In this document: positions 36,601-43,307 of the stretch, piece after piece | Layout: the number at the start of each line of letters is the position of its first letter | Numbering within the stretch: the first letter of the stretch is position 1 | Source of the DNA: Acidobacteriaceae bacterium | Lineage (GTDB): Bacteria > Acidobacteriota > Terriglobia > Terriglobales > Acidobacteriaceae | Direction of reading: 5' to 3' | NCBI GenBank assembly: GCA_003139795.1 | Contig: PLGM01000263.1 | Span: 1-43,307, forward strand | Length of the DNA: 43,307 nucleotides | Program-made: the position numbers and the translations under genes | The notes under the pieces: model-generated | What the model saw: the letters and a program-made list of their open reading frames with translations, nothing else | The model's database searches: none | Told to the model about the DNA's origin: nothing

Positions 36601-38964
36601 TTGGTTCAGACCGGCAAAACTGTTTTCGTTCTTAAATCCGCTCTCGCAGGCATTTTCCCGCTTACGGTCTTCGCGTGCAGCGTGTTGGGGCAAACGGTGA
36701 CTGGGGAAGTGCCCCGCCCCGCGCCGATGCAGGCTGTTCAATCGGCCACCGGGTTGACCGCGCACAACGAGCGTGAAGTGCTGGAAGTCACGGTTTGCGG
36801 CGATTCGCTGATACACGTAGTGGCCCGGCCGGCCGGTGCGCCGGCCTCGACAGCCCCGCGGCCGTGGATGCTCGAACCGGCGCAATCCTGCCCCGGATCG
36901 GCATTTCAGTTCAGCCAGTCCGGCGATTCGACTACGCTCACCACCACCCTCCTGACTGTTTCGTTGTCTTCACGAGAAGGCAGCCTAAGCTTCAAGACTG
37001 CCCAGGGCGAGGCGCTGCTCAGTGAGAACCGGAGCCTGCCGCGCACCTATATTCCGGTGGGGCCGGCAGGGCTTTACCAGATCAAGGGACGATTCTCTCC
37101 CGATGCCACCGAGGCCATCTATGGACTGGGCCAGCACCAGAGCGGGCTCTTCAACTATCGGGGCAGCACGTTGGAACTGGGCCAGAACAACACCGATGTC
37201 GCCATTCCCCTGCTGGTCTCCAGCAAGGGTTATGGAATCCTGTGGAACACGGCCTCGTTCACCTACGTGGATAACCGCTTTCCACTGGACCTGAACTTTG
37301 AATCGATGGCCGCCGGCCAGGTGGATTACTACGTGCTCTATGGCCCGGGGATGGACCGGATTATCCATGCATACCGCTCCATGACGGGCCATGCGCCGCT
37401 GTTTCCGCAATGGGCCTATGGGCTCTTCCAGTCCAAGGATCGCTACGCATCGCAGGCGGAGATTCTGTCGATCGCCAATCAGTACCGCAGCCGGCATATT
37501 CCGCTGGACGCGGTGGTGCAGGATTGGTTCTGGTGGAAGGAGGGGGGCGAAGGCGACCCGGTGTTCAACAGCAATTACACCGATGTGCCCGCCGAGCTGA
37601 AGACGCTCCACGACGAGCACGTCCACGCCATGATCTCGGTGTGGGGCATGATGGATGCTAGCGCAAAGAACTTCAAGGAGATTGAACGGCAAGGTTTTGA
37701 GATTCCGGGAACGCACGTTTACGATCCGACCAATCCCGCGGCGCGCGATTTTTTCTGGAATCAGCTTGTGGGCAAGCTGTTCGCGCAGGGGTGGGATGCA
37801 TTCTGGCTGGACAGCGCGGAGCCGGAGGAGTACTGGCCGCACGTGGGCGACGCGGTTCTGCGCTACAAGCAGCTGCACATCGGCAGCGGCCAGGAATACA
37901 CCAACATTTTTCCGCTGGAGCACACCGGAGGGGTTCAAGAGCACTGGAAGCAGGCCACCCAGGAGAAGCGCGTGTTCCTGTTGACGCGCTCGGCCTTTCT
38001 GGGCCAGCAGCGCAATGGAGCAACGGTGTGGTCCGGCGACGTGTACAGCACTTGGTGGGCGCTACGTCACCAGGTGGCCGCGGGCCTGAATTTTGCGCTG
38101 TCCGGATACCCTTATTGGACGACCGACATTGGCGGCTACCATCAGCCTTTCGACGGCGCGGCCAAAGATCCCGCGTACCAGGAGCTGTATGCGCGGTGGT
38201 TCGAGTACGGGGCCTTCTGCCCGGTTTTTCGCACGCATGGGCACCGGGAACACAACGAGTTGTGGACTTACGACCGGGTCTATCCGGCGCTGCTGGCCAT
38301 CGACCGGTTGCGCTACCGGCTGTTGCCTTACGTCTACTCGCTGGCGTGGAAGGTGACGAGCGGGGATTACACGATTCAACGGCCGCTGGTGATGGATTTC
38401 CGGGAGGACCGCGCTACATGGGAGATTGGCGATGAATTCCTCTTCGGGCCGTCGATCCTGGTGAGCCCGGTGACGAAGGAACACGCCACGGAGCGCACGG
38501 TGTATCTGCCTGCCGGAGCTGGCTGGCACGACTTCTGGACCGGAGCGCGGACAGCGGGCGGGGCGGAGGTCACTCGCGCGGCGCCAGTCGAGCGGATTCC
38601 TCTGGAAGTGCGCGCCGGTTCGATTCTGCCGCTGGGGCCGGAGATCGAGTATGCGGGGCAGGCCGCAGATCCGATCGAGCTGCGCGTCTATCCGGGCGCG
38701 GATGGCGATTTCAATCTCTATGAAGATGAGGGCGACAGTTATCGCTACGAGCATGGAGCTCACGCCATCATCCCGATCCACTGGGACGACGCGAGCCGGA
38801 CGCTTACGATTGGGGCGCGTGAGGGAAGTTATGCGGGGATGGCCGCGGGGCACACGTTCAACGTGGTGATCGTGACCAGCGGGCACGGCGTCGGGGGTGA
38901 AGTTACTGCGGCGCCCGACCAGGCGATTCAGTATGCGGGGGCGAAGACCGCGACAAAGTTCTGA
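36601..38964 (+). CDS. Secreted GH31 alpha-glycosidase
   Basis: A 787-residue GH31 enzyme. A signal peptide spans about residues 1-30. The N-terminal beta-sandwich includes EAIYGLGQHQSGLFNYRG. The TIM barrel carries the nucleophile in FWLDSAEPEE (D404) and the acid/base in TVWSGDVYSTWW (D480); YPYWTTDIGGY and FCPVFRTHGH are further family hallmarks. C-terminal beta-domains follow (LFGPSILVSPVTKE, DFNLYEDEGDSYRYEHG). The WLDxxEPE form and overall size suggest an alpha-xylosidase- or alpha-glucosidase-like enzyme; the substrate is not determinable here. The start is TTG at 36601 with AGGAGGT at 36589-36595, an excellent ribosome-binding site. It probably acts in the periplasm on imported oligosaccharides. 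Confidence 0.93.
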   Translation: MVQTGKTVFVLKSALAGIFPLTVFACSVLGQTVTGEVPRPAPMQAVQSATGLTAHNEREVLEVTVCGDSLIHVVARPAGAPASTAPRPWMLEPAQSCPGSAFQFSQSGDSTTLTTTLLTVSLSSREGSLSFKTAQGEALLSENRSLPRTYIPVGPAGLYQIKGRFSPDATEAIYGLGQHQSGLFNYRGSTLELGQNNTDVAIPLLVSSKGYGILWNTASFTYVDNRFPLDLNFESMAAGQVDYYVLYGPGMDRIIHAYRSMTGHAPLFPQWAYGLFQSKDRYASQAEILSIANQYRSRHIPLDAVVQDWFWWKEGGEGDPVFNSNYTDVPAELKTLHDEHVHAMISVWGMMDASAKNFKEIERQGFEIPGTHVYDPTNPAARDFFWNQLVGKLFAQGWDAFWLDSAEPEEYWPHVGDAVLRYKQLHIGSGQEYTNIFPLEHTGGVQEHWKQATQEKRVFLLTRSAFLGQQRNGATVWSGDVYSTWWALRHQVAAGLNFALSGYPYWTTDIGGYHQPFDGAAKDPAYQELYARWFEYGAFCPVFRTHGHREHNELWTYDRVYPALLAIDRLRYRLLPYVYSLAWKVTSGDYTIQRPLVMDFREDRATWEIGDEFLFGPSILVSPVTKEHATERTVYLPAGAGWHDFWTGARTAGGAEVTRAAPVERIPLEVRAGSILPLGPEIEYAGQAADPIELRVYPGADGDFNLYEDEGDSYRYEHGAHAIIPIHWDDASRTLTIGAREGSYAGMAAGHTFNVVIVTSGHGVGGEVTAAPDQAIQYAGAKTATKF

Positions 38965-39051
38965 AGAGGGATCAGCGGTCAGAGATCGGAAAACAGAGTC
39001 AGCAATCCGGCTTGGGTTGGCTGGTTCTGAAGACGGATCAAGCGGTGCGCT

Positions 39052-40122
39052 CTATTTTGCGCCTTCCTTGAGGATCTGGTTGGCCAGGTAGTTTTGCACC
39101 TTGGCCTCGTCGCGAAGCTTCTCGAAGTAGGCGCTCTTGAGCAGTTGCGCGTGGCCATCCCGGAGGCCCTGGCGGATGAGTTGCTGCACGCGCACGTCGG
39201 TCAATGTGCGCTGGCCGGCCGCTTCCCTGGAGATGAGCTTGTAGATGGCGTAGCCGATGGTCCGGTGCGACTGGGGGTCGACGATGGGAAGAACATCGGT
39301 GAATTGGCCCGGCTTGAGCTTGCCGATGGCGTTGTAGACTTCCGGTTCGGCATGCAACTGCGACTCAGGAATAAAACCCATGTCGCCGCCATTCGCGGAG
39401 GTGTCCTTATCCTCTGAATAGTTCATAGCCACGGCTCCGAATTCCTCGCCGCTGTCGAGCTTCTGGTGCAGGGTCTGAATCTTCTTCTTTGCATCGGCGT
39501 CGCCGGAGGCCTTGTTGTTTTGCAGGTTGGCGGTTTTCGGCGAAGGAGTTGAGGTGACGGCGATCCTGGCAATGTTATAGCGGGGCTCAATGAGATTGAA
39601 CTCCGCCTTGTGCGCCTCATAATAGCCGCTGATCTCACCGTCGGTGATGTTGATTTTGGATTCGATCTCCTTGTTGAGCAATTTAGTAGTGGTCAATTGG
39701 CGGCGCAGGTCGCGCTTGAAATCTTCAAGCGTCTCATTGCGCTGCTTGAGCTGCTTGTCGAACTCCTCCTGTGTGGAGAGCGCCTTGATTTCCAACAGCT
39801 TGGCGTTGACGTCCTCGTCGGAGGCGACGACGTTGAGCTTGGCGGCCCGCTGCTGAAGGATTTCGTCATCGATCAACTGGCGCAGGATGTTGAGGCGGAC
39901 GATTTCGGCCTGTTCGGTGGAAGGCAGCTGAGGGTTGTCTCCCAGGCTGGCTTTGTAGTACTTCTCCAGGTCCGGGCGGAGGATTTCCTTGCCATTCACG
40001 GTGGCAATGACGTCGGGAGCGGGGGAGCGGTGGCAGCCGGCGACCGGGGCCAACAGGGCACCACTGAAAAGGATGAGGCCGAGGAAACGCGAGCGGGCCG
40101 GGAAAAAAGATTCGATCTGCAA
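39052..40122 (-). CDS. SurA/PpiC-like peptidyl-prolyl isomerase lipoprotein
   Basis: About 356 residues. The N-terminal lipoprotein signal (FLGLILFSGALLAPVAGC) leads into a SurA-N-like helical domain (IATVNGKEILRPDLEKYYK ... LNILRQLIDDEILQQRAAKLNVVASDEDVNAKL) and a parvulin-type domain (PRYNIARIAVTST ... KLDSGEEFGAVAMNYSEDKDTSANGGDMGFIP). This is a periplasmic chaperone/isomerase for outer-membrane proteins. I choose TTG at 40122: AGGAG lies eight bases upstream and it gives a normal short signal peptide. The ATG at 40164 adds 14 residues before the signal and lacks a ribosome-binding site. It is downstream of the DsbA-like gene, 85 bases away. Confidence 0.88.
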   Translation of the reverse strand: MQIESFFPARSRFLGLILFSGALLAPVAGCHRSPAPDVIATVNGKEILRPDLEKYYKASLGDNPQLPSTEQAEIVRLNILRQLIDDEILQQRAAKLNVVASDEDVNAKLLEIKALSTQEEFDKQLKQRNETLEDFKRDLRRQLTTTKLLNKEIESKINITDGEISGYYEAHKAEFNLIEPRYNIARIAVTSTPSPKTANLQNNKASGDADAKKKIQTLHQKLDSGEEFGAVAMNYSEDKDTSANGGDMGFIPESQLHAEPEVYNAIGKLKPGQFTDVLPIVDPQSHRTIGYAIYKLISREAAGQRTLTDVRVQQLIRQGLRDGHAQLLKSAYFEKLRDEAKVQNYLANQILKEGAK

Positions 40123-40207
40123 CCTGGTGTCTCCTGTGGGGCCCAAGAAGGCCCCGGCATTCAAGGATAAATCGCCGAGCCGGTGAGGCGATAGCAGCGC
40201 AGCGGCG

Positions 40208-41176
40208 CTATTTGCCGGTTCCGGGGGGCGGTGGCGGCGGGTTGGCCGGCGTGGCTACCGCGGGCGGAGGATCGATGCCTGCGGCGCGCAGGGCGCGGTC
40301 GATCACCAGCCAGAGCTGATCTTCAGGGACGGCGCCGTCGACGCGCTCGCCATTGACGAAGAGCGCGGGCGTTCCCTCGACCTTCAAAGAGTCCGCTTCG
40401 CGAGCGGAGGCGCGCACCTGGGTCTCGTCCTGCGCCGCCAGGCAACCGTCGAGCCTGCCGGAGTCGAGTTTGGCCAGCGTGGCCTCCTGGCGGGCGATGC
40501 GATCCAGCGCATCAAAGCTCTTTGCCGGATTGCGATCGGGTCCGCTGATCTCCTGGCCGTGGGCGTGGAGGTAATCGATGTAAGTCCAGTAGACCTGGCC
40601 GCTCTGCGCCGCCAGGCAGTTGGCGTCGACCGCGGCGTGCATGGCCCAGGGGTGCAGTTCGACGAGCGGGTCGTCCTTGTAGATGAAGCGGACCTTGTCC
40701 TTGTAGCGCTCGAGGGTGGGCGGAAAGAGCGACTGGTGCATGCGAGCGCAGTAGGGACATTCGAGGTCGTCAAAGTTGATGACGGTGACCTTGGCCTGAG
40801 GATTGCCGCGGATGGGGCGGCCGGCCACGTCGATGGAGAAGATAGGGTTCTTGGCCAGGTCGAAAGTTTCCAGCCGAGCCAGGGTCTTGCCGTCGGTGGA
40901 GATAAGGAAGTCGACCACCGTGCTCTTTTCGCCGCGGGACATGGTGATGGGCAGCGCGTCGTAGCCTGCAATCTGGCTTGGTTTGCGGTCACCAATGGTT
41001 ACGTTGTAGTCCTGGGGGACGTTGAACTGGGAGCGGACCAAGACCTCGATGTGGCGGTTGAGCGCGGCAGCGTCAGGAGAGCCCGGTGGGGCGGATGGGG
41101 GCGGGTTGGTCTGGGCCTTGCAGCCCGCGGTCAAGCAGAGCGCGAGCAGGCCAGCCAGTAAGCGAATGCGTGCCAA
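40208..41176 (-). CDS. DsbA-like thioredoxin-fold lipoprotein
   Basis: A 322-residue protein with a lipobox (LLALCLTAGC, Cys19), an N-terminal region of about 100 residues resembling a disulfide-isomerase dimerisation domain (LVRSQFNVPQDYNVTIGDRKPSQIAGYDALPITM), and a DsbA/DsbG-type thioredoxin fold with active site CPYC (C140-C143 in FDDLECPYCARMHQ) and the cis-proline loop VEGTPALFVNG. CPYC and the added domain suggest disulfide exchange or isomerisation in the periplasm. A proline-rich tail ends the protein. It precedes the SurA-like gene on the same strand, so the two may form an envelope-folding operon. Confidence 0.9.
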   Translation of the reverse strand: MARIRLLAGLLALCLTAGCKAQTNPPPSAPPGSPDAAALNRHIEVLVRSQFNVPQDYNVTIGDRKPSQIAGYDALPITMSRGEKSTVVDFLISTDGKTLARLETFDLAKNPIFSIDVAGRPIRGNPQAKVTVINFDDLECPYCARMHQSLFPPTLERYKDKVRFIYKDDPLVELHPWAMHAAVDANCLAAQSGQVYWTYIDYLHAHGQEISGPDRNPAKSFDALDRIARQEATLAKLDSGRLDGCLAAQDETQVRASAREADSLKVEGTPALFVNGERVDGAVPEDQLWLVIDRALRAAGIDPPPAVATPANPPPPPPGTGK

Positions 41177-41755
41177 AATGAAATCCTCTCAGGAAAGGAT
41201 ACTCCAGCGGCCTCGAAGCGGGCCGATGGAGCGCCTGGTCGCCCTGGTGATATTGAGTTGACGCGCAGCAACTCGAAAGGCAACCGCTTGAGTGGGTGGG
41301 GGGTTGGTTTGCGGCTTGCCCGTGACGCTCCCAGAACTCGACAGAATTCGACGCTCGTGCTCAACTTTCAGGGCGATTCCCCGGTGAGCGACTCGGCGAT
41401 TTGCACTCAGCGACCTTGGCTTACACGGGTTCTGTCCGGATTGCCGACGATCCAGGCGGAACCGATCCTGTACATCGAAAGGAGCAGCAGAATTCGAACG
41501 AGTCTATTCTGATGCTGGAATGATCGCTGACTGGAGTCACTGTCGGCAATGGCCCATGGGCAGTCAAGGGAAGTGGGCGGAGAAGCGGAATGTGGTTGGG
41601 CTTAGGTGTCAGCACCCGAACGTATATTCCTGCGCTTCGGAGCCCTTGAAAACATACCTGGTCTCAAACCTCAGCGGCTGCAGGGAAGAATGAAAATGAA
41701 ACAGGGTGATTGACAACAATCTTCCACGCGAGTATAGTCGTTCTTCGTTGTATCG
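41177..41755 (+). promoter_or_regulatory. Intergenic region with near-consensus promoter for padR
   Basis: No gene is convincing in these 579 bases. TTGACA (41710-41715), 17 bases, TATAGT (41733-41738) is a near-perfect sigma-70 promoter 18 bases before the padR start, so the message would have a very short leader. Short direct repeats ATCGATG lie over the start (41752-41764) and could belong to an autoregulatory operator, as PadR proteins commonly repress their own gene. The DsbA-like gene on the other strand should also be expressed from here, but I see no clear promoter. Confidence 0.7.
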
Positions 41756-42121
41756 ATGATCGATGATCCTATGCCGAAACGAAAGCTTGACCCACTACCC
41801 GCGGCCGCGTTTCAGATCCTGCTAGCCCTCGCCGGCGGCGACCTGCACGGTTATGCCATCATGCGTCAGGTGGAGGAGCAAAGCGCCGGCCGCATGCGGC
41901 TCGGCCCAGGGACGCTCTACAGCTCCATTCAGGCGCTCGCCGAAGAAGGTTTGATTGAAGAAGTCGATCCTAGTGGAAAATCGGAATCGCTCAATGAGCG
42001 GCGCCGATACTACCGATTAGCCTCGACCGGACGGAAGTTGGCGCGCGCTGAAGCTGAGAAGCTCGCCGATCTGCTGCGTGTGGCTCGTGCAAAGAACATC
42101 CTCAGGGGGGAATATGTCTGA
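41756..42121 (+). CDS. PadR-family transcriptional regulator
   Basis: A 121-residue PadR protein with the winged-helix pattern LDPLPAAAFQILLALAGGDLHGYAIMRQVEEQSAGRMRLGPGTLYSSIQALAEEGLIEEV and the wing RRRYYRLASTGRKLARAEAEKLADLL. It is of the short type with a minimal C-terminal helix. The start is ATG 41756; ATG 41771 (MPKRKL) is equally possible. Its stop overlaps the next gene by 8 bases, so the two are co-translated. In acidobacteria such PadR genes usually control a downstream membrane protein gene, often an ABC-type permease; here the partner is different. Confidence 0.92.
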   Translation: MIDDPMPKRKLDPLPAAAFQILLALAGGDLHGYAIMRQVEEQSAGRMRLGPGTLYSSIQALAEEGLIEEVDPSGKSESLNERRRYYRLASTGRKLARAEAEKLADLLRVARAKNILRGEYV

Positions 42122-43220
42122 GAAGATATACGCCTACCTTCTACGCCTCTACCCTTCGCGCTTCCGCGAGGAGTACAAAGAAGAAGCTATTCAACTGTAT
42201 CGCGACCTCTATCGGCATGAGACCGGCCTGTTGCGGAGGACGCGTCTCTGGGTTGGCCTGCTGGCCGATCTTGCTGTTGGGCTTCCACAAGCATATCGGA
42301 ACACATACGTATCCGCAGCATCGTCCCCGGTTGTGCAAGGGCTGCTGGGAATACCGACGTTTCGTCTTCTTGAGGAAGAGCCGGTGCGGCCAGGATCGTT
42401 CCTCTTCGGCAGTGTTCTGTCCCTGGCGACGCTCGGCACTCTTTCTGCCCTACTGAGTCATCCCACCGTCTATCGCGCCTGGAATGTATCGGGCGTCTCG
42501 AGGTCGCCGATCGAAGCCGTCCTCGAGAGACTGAACCGGCCCACGTCTTCCGAGCTGTCCGGCAACGAATCTCGGCAAGTGGACGACTCGGTTCCGAGCG
42601 ACGGTCGAAAGGCGGAAGCGCGGAAAGCGACAACTCCTGCGGCTCAACAGGTGCTCACTCCGGCAGAAAGCACAATCAATCCTGCCGAGCGTCACAAAGT
42701 CATCGAATCGGTCGTCAAGAATCCGGAGGCAAATTACCCGTCCCAACAGCAGTCTGGAAAAGCGCCGAAGGCGGTACTGCGGAACGAAACGCACGGCGAG
42801 TATGATGCGGCAGTTGACGGAGCTGTCTTAGCTGCGCGCCGGACGCCGGACCTCCAGCGAGTGACACAACCCGCTGCAATTGAGATTCAACGAGCTACAA
42901 TTATCGCGTTCTGTCCGCCTACAACGAAGGCAGGTGTAACAGATGCCGATGCAAGCGAAGCTCTGAGTGATTTTCAGTTCTATGCGGAGCGCATAAAGCA
43001 GCCGCTGAATAAAGCTGGCATTGGATTCCAGATACTTTACGCTCGCTCTTTTCGTATCCGTCTTGGCTCGGAAACAATCGTATTCCGTCCCAAGACTGAT
43101 ATTGGCTACTATTTGATTGCGCCGGGTAAAAAGCCGCTAATTGAATATGGAGTGATGACCGACTCCGATCTCCTGCTCGTCGCAAAACGGTACTTCGGCC
43201 CCATTGGCCTACACGACTGA
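42114..43220 (+). CDS. Membrane protein of unknown function paired with PadR
   Basis: A 368-residue protein. Residues 1-65 (YAYLLRLYPSRFREEYKEEAIQLYRDLYRHETGLLRRTRLWVGLLADLAVGLPQAYR) resemble the N-terminal module seen at the front of acidobacterial PadR-linked permeases and orphan proteins. One helix (about residues 96-116, LFGSVLSLATLGTLSALLSH) is followed by a long, charged, probably disordered linker (to about residue 260). A compact C-terminal domain begins near ATIIAFCPPTTKAGVTDADASEA and ends in RFRIRLGS-type strands, DIGYYLIAPGKKPLIEYGVMTDSDLLLVAKRYFG. No permease domain is present and I recognise no family for the C-terminus. It overlaps padR by 8 bases with AGGGGGG as ribosome-binding site. 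Confidence 0.75.
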   Translation: MSEKIYAYLLRLYPSRFREEYKEEAIQLYRDLYRHETGLLRRTRLWVGLLADLAVGLPQAYRNTYVSAASSPVVQGLLGIPTFRLLEEEPVRPGSFLFGSVLSLATLGTLSALLSHPTVYRAWNVSGVSRSPIEAVLERLNRPTSSELSGNESRQVDDSVPSDGRKAEARKATTPAAQQVLTPAESTINPAERHKVIESVVKNPEANYPSQQQSGKAPKAVLRNETHGEYDAAVDGAVLAARRTPDLQRVTQPAAIEIQRATIIAFCPPTTKAGVTDADASEALSDFQFYAERIKQPLNKAGIGFQILYARSFRIRLGSETIVFRPKTDIGYYLIAPGKKPLIEYGVMTDSDLLLVAKRYFGPIGLHD

Positions 43221-43307
43221 CGGCTGGTATTCGAGCTCCGGATGTATCACCGGCTACTCGGAAGCAATTCTCAACTCGCGAGAGCAGTGGGATAACCGGC
43301 CAATTTA

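Noticed and set aside
41258..41512. 84-codon frame upstream of padR
   Set aside because: No ribosome-binding site and irregular composition; nothing resembles a known small protein.

Overview
The window is about 43 kb of GC-rich chromosomal DNA from what is most likely an acidobacterium (class Terriglobia, Acidobacteriaceae-like). Support for this comes from the gene content: a complete alternative complex III (act) plus caa3-oxidase operon, a very large secreted protein with sialidase-type beta-propeller and ASPM/SPD-2/Hydin-type repeats and the two-helix C-terminus typical of the group, a PadR gene paired with a permease-prefix-like protein, and REP-like hairpins with GGGGCTAAAGCCCC- and CTTCGACTCCGCTTCG-type cores. 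The assignment is an inference; there is no rRNA or tRNA gene in the window.

Layout. 25-716 (minus): a VapC-type PIN toxin and its antitoxin. 742-2231 (minus): an ammonium transporter translationally coupled to a 60-residue membrane protein. 2529-3144: two small membrane proteins. 3516-17339: one long respiratory operon, actA-B-C-D-E-F, a single-helix protein of unknown function, SCO, and cytochrome oxidase subunits II, I, III and IV, closed by a strong intrinsic terminator. 17496-18068 (minus): a DinB-family protein. 18620-23950: the giant secreted propeller/ASH protein. 24114-26107: gatC and gatA (gatB is not here). 26281-27024: a secreted protein of unknown function. 27117-28907 (minus): a secreted clan-D-like glycosidase. 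29400-32488: yajC-secD-secF, preceded by a 0.4-kb leader that can form several hairpins. 32654-35360: tonB-exbB-exbD-exbD, followed by the tail of a lost third exbD. 35665-36501: a TPR lipoprotein with terminator. 36601-38964: a secreted GH31 enzyme. 39052-41176 (minus): a SurA/PpiC-like lipoprotein and a DsbA-like lipoprotein. 41756-43220: PadR with a downstream unknown membrane protein behind a near-consensus sigma-70 promoter.

How the genes work together. The central operon encodes a cytochrome-bc1-independent chain: quinol is oxidised by ActABCDEF, electrons pass through haem c groups (pentahaem ActA, monohaem ActE, and the cytochrome c domain fused to CoxB) to an A2-type oxidase, with SCO metallating the CuA site. 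The right half is largely about the envelope: Sec export (YajC/SecDF), TonB energy transduction, periplasmic folding (SurA-like, DsbA-like lipoproteins) and exported glycosidases.

The most unusual signals are non-coding. They are the structured leader before yajC; a ten-unit 8-bp tandem repeat between convergent genes; six palindromes with a shared CGCCGCGGCG core and changing but always complementary arms; a REP-like repeat read through as the N-terminus of ActE; and the exbD remnant. I found no defence island, CRISPR array, prophage or insertion sequence.
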